DNA from: Candidatus Heimdallarchaeota archaeon
Lineage (GTDB): Archaea; Asgardarchaeota; Heimdallarchaeia; Heimdallarchaeales; Heimdallarchaeaceae
Assembly (NCBI GenBank): GCA_030628305.1
Contig: DAOVRE010000116.1
Location: 1 to 5,964 of the forward strand
Direction: 5' to 3'
Length of the DNA: 5,964 bases
Part shown: piece after piece, positions 1 to 5,357 of the stretch
Position numbering within the stretch: position 1 is the first letter of the stretch
Layout: each line of letters starts with the position of its first letter
Program-made: the position numbers and the translations under genes
Notes under the pieces: model-generated
The model's input: only the letters and a program-made list of their open reading frames with translations
The model's database searches: none
Told to the model about the DNA's origin: nothing

Positions 1-54
1 ATTTATTAATCTTTAACTATTCTCAATAGAGTCGCAGAGATTATTTAAAATTAC

Positions 55-60
55 AAGGTG
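55..60 (+). promoter_or_regulatory. Shine-Dalgarno site of the IFT52-like gene
   Basis: AAGGTG lies five bases before the ATG at 66. It is complementary to the archaeal 16S rRNA 3' end (CACCUCC core) and fixes the start. The same hexamer precedes two other genes in the window. An AT-rich stretch at 1-10 (tttattaat) could be a TATA box giving a leader of about 35 bases, but that is weak. Confidence 0.7.
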
Positions 61-65
61 TTAAC

Positions 66-1424
66 ATGAAAATTTTGTTTGACGAAACCCAAAAAGAAAG
101 AGGTCTTATTTTTGATAATTTTCGAAAATTAGCTGAAACACTTGAAGATTCAGGACATCAAGTCAACCGCTTAGACACATTTCCAATTAAATATACAGTA
201 ATTTCAAAACATGATATTCTTGTATTTCTATGTCCTGATGGTTCAAAATTGTATGGACATGAAGTTAAAGCACTCTTAAGATTTTTAGATGAGGGTGGTT
301 CTGTAGCAATTTTTGCTAATGCTGGTGGAGATAGAGGATTAAACACCAATCTGAATACACTTTTGAAGCATTTTGATATGGAAATTGTAGCAAACCAGAT
401 TTTCGATTATAAAAACTACGACTTAAAACTAGAAAGTAACCCAGTTATCAGTAAATTCTTCGACCATTCCATTACCAAAGGGATTAAAGATGTTACAATG
501 GTATCAGGATGTTCAATCAACATAGGAAAGAAAGGAATAGAACTAGCAAGAACATCTTCGGATAGTGACCCTCCAAGTGTAACAGTTTTAGCTATCGCTT
601 CTTATGGGTTAGGGACAGTTTTGGTTGGTGGATCTTATTTAATGTTTTCTGATTTAAAATCAGGTTTGAAACTGAGGGGCAATAAGAAATTAGCTACCAA
701 TATTTTCAACTTCATTTCGGAGGTACCAATGGGTGAAACTGAAGAAATTACTGAAGAAGAACCAGAACCAGAACCAAAAAAACCTAGTAAAACTTCTCTT
801 CAACAACCACCTGTTCCCGAAACACATGCTCCTATTCCTGCAGTCACTCCAACATCAATCGTTCAGGAACTAAAAAAAGAAATGAGAATAAAAGAGCCAA
901 AAGAGGAAAAAACAGAAACTAAACTCTCTAAAGATGATATCTATCGCGCAATTGCAATAATTCAAGATTTAGAAAAAGATATTTCTGAACTCAACATAGA
1001 AGATCTAGGTTATAGAGATATTCTTCTTACAGATATGGCAAGAAGAAAAGGCGTTGATTATTCCCAAGTTTTACCGTATTTAGAGAAAATTCGAGAGAAA
1101 GAGAAACGAAAAGGTGAAACCAAGAAGAAACAAGAACACAAAGATAGTAGTATCGATAAGTCTTCCATTCCTTTACCAACACAAGCTGATAGGTTTGAGC
1201 AAGAGGTACTAGTTTTTGATGAATCTTTGGAGGAAAAAATACAAACAAGCAGCCAAGTACCAGTAGTTTCTCAACATTTGCAAAAATCTGATTTAACAGA
1301 GGTTGTAGATGCAATAAAAGAACTAAAGAATAGTGTCGACGTTTTAAGTGCAAATCTCATTCATCTAATGAGTGAAATTGTTCTTGAAATAAAAGAGGGA
1401 AAGGGCAAGAAAAGAATATTCTAG
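66..1424 (+). CDS. IFT52/GldG-like (GIFT-domain) protein with disordered linker and helical C-terminal tail
   Basis: Soluble 452-residue protein with no signal peptide or membrane segment. Residues 1-220 look like the GIFT domain shared by eukaryotic IFT52 (an intraflagellar transport B subunit) and bacterial GldG. The resemblance lies in an opening ILFDE strand, FLDEGGSVAIF (73-83), GGDRGLNTNLNTLL (87-100) and GTVLVGGSYLMFSD (183-196). These match, in order, IFT52 stretches recalled as YLDTGGDVFVM, GGESRFDTNINFLL and GKLAVLGSCHMFSD. Residues 221-285 are a Glu/Pro/Lys-rich linker with an EPEPEP run. Residues 286-350 are a charged helical segment, 351-405 look disordered, and 406-445 form an amphipathic, probably coiled-coil helix before a basic tail. 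The domain is a non-enzymatic ligand- or protein-binding fold in its relatives, so a scaffold or adaptor role is inferred. The ATG is supported by AAGGTG five bases upstream. It is first in a tight operon with DNA ligase. The fold-family call is fairly firm; orthology to IFT52 is not established, and GldG-like or DUF4350-type relatives are the alternatives. Confidence 0.72.
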   Translation: MKILFDETQKERGLIFDNFRKLAETLEDSGHQVNRLDTFPIKYTVISKHDILVFLCPDGSKLYGHEVKALLRFLDEGGSVAIFANAGGDRGLNTNLNTLLKHFDMEIVANQIFDYKNYDLKLESNPVISKFFDHSITKGIKDVTMVSGCSINIGKKGIELARTSSDSDPPSVTVLAIASYGLGTVLVGGSYLMFSDLKSGLKLRGNKKLATNIFNFISEVPMGETEEITEEEPEPEPKKPSKTSLQQPPVPETHAPIPAVTPTSIVQELKKEMRIKEPKEEKTETKLSKDDIYRAIAIIQDLEKDISELNIEDLGYRDILLTDMARRKGVDYSQVLPYLEKIREKEKRKGETKKKQEHKDSSIDKSSIPLPTQADRFEQEVLVFDESLEEKIQTSSQVPVVSQHLQKSDLTEVVDAIKELKNSVDVLSANLIHLMSEIVLEIKEGKGKKRIF

Positions 1425-1435
1425 GATAGATTTAT

Positions 1436-3205
1436 GTGAAATTCAAAGAATTATCGCAGTGTTATTTCAAATTGGAAAAAACACGGAAAAATCTTGAAAT
1501 GGTCGACATTTTAGCAGAGACAATAAAAGATTCTGATTCTAAAGAGATCGGAAAAATTGCTCTCTTAACTCTAGGTAAACTGTATCCAGATTTTATTGGA
1601 ATTGAACTAATGCTAGCTGAAAGAATGGCAATTAAGTCCTTAGCTATAGCTACAGGTAAAAGTGATAAATCTGTTCAAACCCTACTAGATGAAATTGGTG
1701 ATTTAGGAAAAACAGCTCACCAGCTATTAGAAAAAAAACCTCAATCAACTCTATTAGCATTTACTAAACAAGAAGAACGGCAAGAGCTAGATGTTCTAGA
1801 CATATGGGGAATTTTCGATTCTATAGCGAAAATGTCTGGAGAAGGATCATCAGACAGGAAGATTAGAACACTATCTGGTCTTATTTCTAAAGTTTCCCCA
1901 CTGGAAGCAAGATACATAATTAGGATGGTTTGCGGTCAATTAAGATTAGGAGTTGCAACTCAATTACTACTAGAAGCTATGTCTCTAGCTAAAACAGGCA
2001 CTAGAGAAAACAAAGATATTCTAGAAAGAGCTTATAACAGGACGTCGGATATAGAGTTTGTTGCATCGTCACTTTTTTCACAAGGTTTAGAGAGTATAAA
2101 AATAGTTGAAGTGAAAATTTTCAATCCTATAAGAGTCATGCTAGCACAAAGAGTTTCAAGCTCAGAAGAATTGCTGGAAAGATTCGGAGGGAAGGTTTCG
2201 CTAGAGTACAAATATGATGGATTGCGTGTTCAAATACATAAAAGGGGCTCAAAAATCAAGTTGTTTTCCAGAAAACCTGAAGATATCACACACCAATTCC
2301 CTGATGTCATTGAATTCATTAATGATGCTGCCAAAGAAGATGAGTTCATCATCGAGGGAGAAATTGTTGCTTATGATTTACAGAAAGACAAAATACTACC
2401 TTTTCAACATGTTTCACAAAGGAAAAGAAAGCACGATATCGACAAGAAAATCGGAGAGGTTCCAGTAAGAGTTTATCTTTTTGATTCACTTTTTGCTTTT
2501 GGGAAATCAGAGATAGAAAGCGATTATCTAAACAGGAGGAAGTTAATGGAAAAACTTGTTGAGACGAATGATAACATACAATTTTCTCATCAGACAATTG
2601 CAGAAAATTCAGATGATATCGAAAAATTCTTTCAACAAGCTCTAGAAAACGGCTGTGAAGGAGTAATGGGAAAGGATATTTCAAAAGGTTCTTTCTATCA
2701 AGCTGGAGCGAGAGGTTGGAATTGGGTAAAATACAAAGCTGATTATGTTGACAAACTATCAGATTCATTCGATCTTGTCATGTTAGGTGCTGATTATGGT
2801 AAAGGCAAGAGAGCGGGGTTGTATGGTACTTTCCTAGTTGGTTGCTTTGATCAGGACGATGCTGTATATAGAACGTTTACAAAAGTTGCCACCGGTTTTA
2901 GTGATAAGAACCTTCAATATTTTTACGATGTTCTCAAGAAATTGGAAAGAGCAAAACCCAAGGAAGTTGTAAGTGACACAGAATGCCAAATCTGGTTTGA
3001 ACCTTCTATAGTCATTGAAGTAACAGGAGCAGAAATTACCGTAAGTCAGATTCATACTTGTACAAGAGGTCTTTTGAGTGAAAAAACAGATGGATTAGCT
3101 CTTCGTTTTCCAAGATTCACAGGAAGGATTGTTGAAGATAAAGCTCCTGAAGACTCTACTTCAAATCAAGAAATACACACAATATATTTAAATCAAAAAA
3201 AATAA
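1436..3205 (+). CDS. lig: ATP-dependent DNA ligase, archaeal type
   Basis: Seals nicks between Okazaki fragments and in repair, using ATP to form a ligase-AMP intermediate. At 589 residues it has the usual archaeal length and all three domains. The N-terminal DNA-binding domain (about 1-225) contains RYIIRMVCGQLRLGVA (159-174). The adenylation domain has motif I KYDGLR (259-264, catalytic Lys259), motif III EFIIEGEIVAYD (303-314), motif IIIa VYLFDSL (346-352), motif IV EGVMGKD (408-414, Lys413) and motif V WVKYKADY (430-437). The OB-fold domain ends with motif VI RFPRF (557-561). All key residues are present, so it should be active. QSTLLAF (103-109) sits where archaeal ligases carry a PCNA-binding box and is a partial match. 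The start is GTG; an ATG two bases earlier is followed at once by a stop. AGGAT at 1423-1427 is a weak ribosome site overlapping the upstream stop codon. The 11-base gap to the IFT52-like gene implies co-transcription, perhaps translational coupling. Confidence 0.97.
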   Translation: MKFKELSQCYFKLEKTRKNLEMVDILAETIKDSDSKEIGKIALLTLGKLYPDFIGIELMLAERMAIKSLAIATGKSDKSVQTLLDEIGDLGKTAHQLLEKKPQSTLLAFTKQEERQELDVLDIWGIFDSIAKMSGEGSSDRKIRTLSGLISKVSPLEARYIIRMVCGQLRLGVATQLLLEAMSLAKTGTRENKDILERAYNRTSDIEFVASSLFSQGLESIKIVEVKIFNPIRVMLAQRVSSSEELLERFGGKVSLEYKYDGLRVQIHKRGSKIKLFSRKPEDITHQFPDVIEFINDAAKEDEFIIEGEIVAYDLQKDKILPFQHVSQRKRKHDIDKKIGEVPVRVYLFDSLFAFGKSEIESDYLNRRKLMEKLVETNDNIQFSHQTIAENSDDIEKFFQQALENGCEGVMGKDISKGSFYQAGARGWNWVKYKADYVDKLSDSFDLVMLGADYGKGKRAGLYGTFLVGCFDQDDAVYRTFTKVATGFSDKNLQYFYDVLKKLERAKPKEVVSDTECQIWFEPSIVIEVTGAEITVSQIHTCTRGLLSEKTDGLALRFPRFTGRIVEDKAPEDSTSNQEIHTIYLNQKK

Positions 3206-3222
3206 GTTAGAAGTGACATCAA

Positions 3223-3792
3223 ATGTTTGGTAAAAAAAATAAGCCTGTAAAAGATGAAACAAAAGGCAAAATTCCTGAAGCTTTGAAGATATTAATGACA
3301 AACATTTCAGATTATGAAGGTTATTCCGACCTTGAAGTTCGAAGTAATTCCGATAGAGCTTTTAGAAAGAAGCTTTTTATCCTGCTTCGTAGCTCCAAGG
3401 ACGCTATGGCTCAAGTAAACGAACTATTGATTCATTCTCAATTATTGACTAGCTGGGGCCCTTCAGGTATAGTTGCTAAACGTATTGAAGATATGCTGAG
3501 AGAGACCGATAACACTGACTACAAATACAGTACCTTCTTTGATGTAAAGAGTGTAGAAGGAGAACATGGCATCGATTTATCTATACTATATCTATTAGAA
3601 ATAGACATTTTGGACAATGCTGAAGAATTCAAAGAAAAAATTATTGAAAATCAAGTAAATCTAGAAGAAATGATGCTTGACACAGTAGAAATCAGCATTT
3701 CAAGTCTAATGTCCCAAAGCAAAAACTTGGAGAATATCTTTAACGAACGAAATGAGTTAATTAGAGCATTCGAAAAGATGAGTCTTAATTAA
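3223..3792 (+). CDS. Hypothetical helical protein, third gene of the ligase operon
   Basis: I do not recognise this 189-residue protein. It is soluble, with no signal peptide or membrane segment. It opens with a lysine-rich tail (MFGKKNKPVK), followed by a helical region at 15-30. A region at 42-95 is rich in predicted helices (RAFRKKLFILL, MAQVNELLIHSQLL), and a mixed segment follows at 100-130. The acidic helical C-terminal half (131-187) has heptad-like spacing in its last 35 residues and may form a coiled coil. No catalytic motif or cysteine cluster is visible. The ATG is preceded six bases upstream by AAGTGA, one mismatch from the archaeal ribosome-binding consensus. It starts 17 bases after the ligase stop, on the same strand, so it is probably on the ligase transcript. 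Its last 8 bases overlap the end of the opposing DUF167 gene. The basic start and helical build loosely recall ESCRT-III-like proteins, but I see no diagnostic motif and do not assign that family. Confidence 0.85.
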   Translation: MFGKKNKPVKDETKGKIPEALKILMTNISDYEGYSDLEVRSNSDRAFRKKLFILLRSSKDAMAQVNELLIHSQLLTSWGPSGIVAKRIEDMLRETDNTDYKYSTFFDVKSVEGEHGIDLSILYLLEIDILDNAEEFKEKIIENQVNLEEMMLDTVEISISSLMSQSKNLENIFNERNELIRAFEKMSLN

Positions 3793-4087
3793 TAACTCCA
3801 ATAATTGTTTTTTTCACTTCTTCCATTTTATCTTCAGTAACAGTGAGGATTTTTATTTTAGATTTATGTCCTTTGATTATTGAAAAAGATGAACTAGGAA
3901 CGTCAAAATATTTAGCAAGAAATTTGATTACAGCTTTGTTAGCTTTTCCTTTATCAGGAGGTTCCTTCACATAAATGTCAAAAGCATGTTCAGTAATCAA
4001 AATTTTCTTCTGAGTTGAACTAGGATGAACATTAAGAGTAATCATCAAAAAATCAGTTTTTTCAGAAATAAAAGAAGGGATTGACAA
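3785..4087 (-). CDS. DUF167/YggU-family small protein
   Basis: Small soluble protein of about 100 residues belonging to DUF167 (YggU/UPF0235), widespread in bacteria, archaea and eukaryotes and of unknown biochemical role. The family signature is clear: a strand MITLNVHPSSTQKKI, then EPPDKGKANKAVIKFLAKYF, then IIKGHKSKIKIL, where most members have a GxxSRxK-type motif. I chose the TTG at 4087 because AAGGTG (4099-4094 on the minus strand) lies six bases before it. The longer frame opens with a GTG at 4096, but that GTG is itself the end of the ribosome-binding hexamer. A shorter start at the ATG at 4045 has no ribosome site. The gene follows profilin by 28 bases on the same strand and is probably co-transcribed with it. 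This pairing does not explain its function. Its end overlaps the opposing gene by 8 bases. Confidence 0.88.
   Translation of the reverse strand: MSIPSFISEKTDFLMITLNVHPSSTQKKILITEHAFDIYVKEPPDKGKANKAVIKFLAKYFDVPSSSFSIIKGHKSKIKILTVTEDKMEEVKKTIIGVIN
3808..3814 (+). terminator. Possible T-run terminator of the ligase operon
   Basis: Seven consecutive T residues begin 16 bases after the stop codon of the hypothetical gene, followed by further T-rich stretches (3826-3829, 3851-3859). This fits archaeal intrinsic termination on oligo-T tracts. It lies inside the 3' end of the opposing DUF167 gene, so the rightward transcript would run antisense to that gene for a short distance. Confidence 0.35.
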
Positions 4088-4093
4088 GAAAAA

Positions 4094-4099
4094 CACCTT
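4094..4099 (-). promoter_or_regulatory. Shine-Dalgarno site deciding the DUF167 start
   Basis: Read on the minus strand this is AAGGTG, the same hexamer found before the IFT52-like and profilin genes. It sits six bases before TTG at 4087, the spacing seen for profilin. It contains the GTG that would be the longest possible start, which argues against that GTG. Confidence 0.5.
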
Positions 4100-4115
4100 A
4101 AAGGTAAGTTGCTTT

Positions 4116-4475
4116 CTAACCCACCTTGGCTGCTAAACGTGCTGTGGATGCATACGCATAGTTCTTCTCAACGTCTTTTGGAGACCATGCAACAACACAT
4201 CCATTCCACTTAGGACACCTACTTATGCAGATGTGACCTTGACCACCTAAATTTGTGGAGATAAGTCTTTCTGGAGTCATAGTAATAACTGTGAATTTGA
4301 GACCTCCACCAAAATCAATAGCATGATCTTGGTTTTTCCAAGCATTAAATGGTATCAATGGATCAACAGCCCAGTCCCCGTAAGTATAATATACCTTTAA
4401 ATCGTCTCCAACCAGCCAGGCAACGCCAATCGTACCTTCTTGACCTAATTTTGCTACTTCTTCTTCAAAGCTCAT
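4116..4475 (-). CDS. Profilin-like protein (Asgard type)
   Basis: Profilins bind monomeric actin and regulate filament assembly; Asgard archaea encode profilins alongside their actins. This 119-residue protein has the profilin layout: a short N-terminal helix, a strand TIGVAWLVGDDLKVYYTY (15-32), an acidic/aromatic segment around W35 and W46, then GGGLKFTVI (57-65), RLISTNLGGQGHICISR (70-86) and CVVAWSP (93-99), ending in a C-terminal helix (101-118). Eukaryotic profilin has GGTKYMVI, a glycine-rich hairpin ending GGITIKK and ALVFGIY in the same order. Length is close to the 120-140 residues typical of profilins, and there is no N-terminal disordered extension of the kind reported for some Heimdallarchaeal profilins. 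The ATG at 4475 was chosen because AAGGTGAT ends seven bases before it; a TTG at 4481 would abut that site. A roadblock/LC7 protein, of similar size and fold style, is the main alternative. It is probably co-transcribed with DUF167. Confidence 0.75.
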   Translation of the reverse strand: MSFEEEVAKLGQEGTIGVAWLVGDDLKVYYTYGDWAVDPLIPFNAWKNQDHAIDFGGGLKFTVITMTPERLISTNLGGQGHICISRCPKWNGCVVAWSPKDVEKNYAYASTARLAAKVG

Positions 4476-4481
4476 TAACAA

Positions 4482-4489
4482 ATCACCTT
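4482..4489 (-). promoter_or_regulatory. Strong Shine-Dalgarno site of the profilin-like gene
   Basis: On the minus strand it reads AAGGTGAT, eight bases matching the archaeal anti-Shine-Dalgarno sequence, six bases before the ATG at 4475. It is the best ribosome-binding site in the window. It decides for ATG 4475 over TTG 4481. Confidence 0.75.
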
Positions 4490-4520
4490 AATATTATGTT
4501 ATATTTTATCTTCCTCTATT

Positions 4521-4536
4521 TGATATTTTCTCTTAA
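4521..4536 (-). promoter_or_regulatory. Possible TATA/BRE promoter of the profilin-DUF167 unit
   Basis: On the minus strand the stretch reads CTTAAGAGAAAATATC followed by A. It contains an A-rich BRE-like part and an AAATAT core. A transcript starting about 25 bases downstream of the core would begin near 4500 and leave a leader of roughly 25 bases containing the ribosome site. A second AT box (4500-4509, ATAAAATATA) is closer and would leave no room for that site. The 194-base gap between 4476 and 4669 is otherwise featureless to me. Confidence 0.25.
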
Positions 4537-4669
4537 GGTAATTCTAATCTGATGCTACTTTTTCTTACATCCTATATTGGTTTGTTAATATCCAATCCAT
4601 CCAGTTCTTCCAAGATTCATTTGTTGTAAATCTCAGAACACTCGTGAACCTCTTAATGATGTAAAGAGT

Positions 4670-5230
4670 CTAAACTAATTTACTACTAGTTTTTGTGACT
4701 ATTTTTTTCTTATCATCTTTTGATAATCTGTAATAGTGTATAATCCATACAAGGACAGCGCAAAAAGACATCATCAGCCCTAAAGTGGAGATTAGAGTCC
4801 CCCATTGTTCAAGTCCTGTACTGGGAAAATTGTTCTCAAAATACCCAGAAATATCAGAATCGATCATAGAAGGGTCAGACATATTTATAAATATATCAAA
4901 ATGGAAAGAGAAGACACCATCAGATAATGGCCAAAAACAAGCAACATAAAACTGGCTCATGTCCATCAATATATGGCTAAAAACACTAACAGCGACAACT
5001 CCAGTGATGAAAAGATTTCTTTTTGTAAGGAGATAAACAGCAACAACAACTAAAGCTTGAATAAAAAAAGAATGTAAAATAACTCTATGCTTAAGCAAGA
5101 TATCTATATCATGATAAACAGACAGAGGGGATAAAAGAATTATCCATAACCACTGTTTTTTTTCTTTTCTTCCAAAGATTGCCATATTAACTAGTAGAGA
5201 TAATCCAAAATGTGTTGCTAAATCAGGCAT
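4670..5230 (-). CDS. DUF457/YdjM-like membrane-bound putative metal-dependent hydrolase
   Basis: Integral membrane protein of 186 residues with about four hydrophobic segments (roughly 8-20, 27-38, 54-88 as one or two spans, 146-166) and a lysine-rich C-terminal tail. The family signature is a set of conserved His and Asp residues: ATHFG (His7), HDID (40-43), HRVILHS (48-54) and SHILMD (85-90), followed by WPLSDG (100-105). This is the pattern of the DUF457/YdjM group, annotated as membrane-bound metal-dependent hydrolases; a real substrate is not known to me. Residues 106-145 form a polar loop rich in Asp, Ser and aromatic residues (including FHFD), probably outside the membrane. The ATG at 5230 puts the family's usual start (MPDLATHFG) at the N-terminus; the upstream ribosome site is weak (GATGAAA). 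It lies 127 bases after the YhhN gene and 194 bases before profilin on the same strand, so it may have its own promoter. Confidence 0.72.
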   Translation of the reverse strand: MPDLATHFGLSLLVNMAIFGRKEKKQWLWIILLSPLSVYHDIDILLKHRVILHSFFIQALVVVAVYLLTKRNLFITGVVAVSVFSHILMDMSQFYVACFWPLSDGVFSFHFDIFINMSDPSMIDSDISGYFENNFPSTGLEQWGTLISTLGLMMSFCAVLVWIIHYYRLSKDDKKKIVTKTSSKLV

Positions 5231-5332
5231 ACTATTTCATCAAAGTAATATTAGATTTCTTAGTGCTTAAATCTTACTCAATATTAGTAGGTAAAACAAT
5301 CTGATAACTGATGTTCAACGCTTGTTATACTT

Positions 5333-5347
5333 GAAAAGAAACAAAGA
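5333..5347 (-). terminator. T-rich tract after the YhhN-family gene
   Basis: On the minus strand this reads TCTTTGTTTCTTTTC, starting about ten bases after the YhhN stop codon. Archaeal transcription often ends at such T-rich tracts without a hairpin, and I see no convincing hairpin here. It would separate the YhhN gene from the DUF457-like gene. Base composition is AT-rich throughout, so the call is weak. Confidence 0.25.
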
Positions 5348-5357
5348 TAATGTTGAT

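Noticed and set aside
747..778. Short tandem GAACCA repeat.
   Set aside because: Encodes the EPEPEP part of a disordered linker; three units only, explained by protein composition.
1027..1353. 108-codon antisense frame opposite the tail of the IFT52-like gene.
   Set aside because: Leucine/phenylalanine-rich product is what the reverse of Lys/Glu-rich coding sequence gives; no ribosome site.
2349..2768. 139-codon antisense open frame within the ligase gene.
   Set aside because: Ligase motifs III to V run straight through it on the plus strand; the antisense product has no recognisable motif.
3223..3792. ESCRT-III/CdvB identity for the helical protein.
   Set aside because: Only the basic start and helical build agree; no MIM motif or characteristic helix 1-2 hairpin pattern could be recognised.
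4116..4475. Roadblock/LC7-domain identity for the profilin-like protein.
   Set aside because: Roadblock proteins are also common in Asgard genomes, but the GGxKF..I plus glycine-rich hairpin plus terminal helix order fits profilin better. Kept as the main alternative.
4349..4552. 67-codon plus-strand frame across the profilin start region.
   Set aside because: It is antisense to profilin, which has strong motifs and a strong ribosome site; the product has no family features.
4552..4629. 25-codon hydrophobic open frame on the plus strand (begins MLLFLTSYIG).
   Set aside because: No ribosome site, no conserved context, and a short frame like this is expected by chance in AT-rich DNA.
4476..4669. 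Search for a tRNA, small RNA or riboswitch in the longest intergenic stretch.
   Set aside because: No T-loop-like sequence, cloverleaf-compatible stems or stable hairpin found by eye; only a weak promoter candidate remains.
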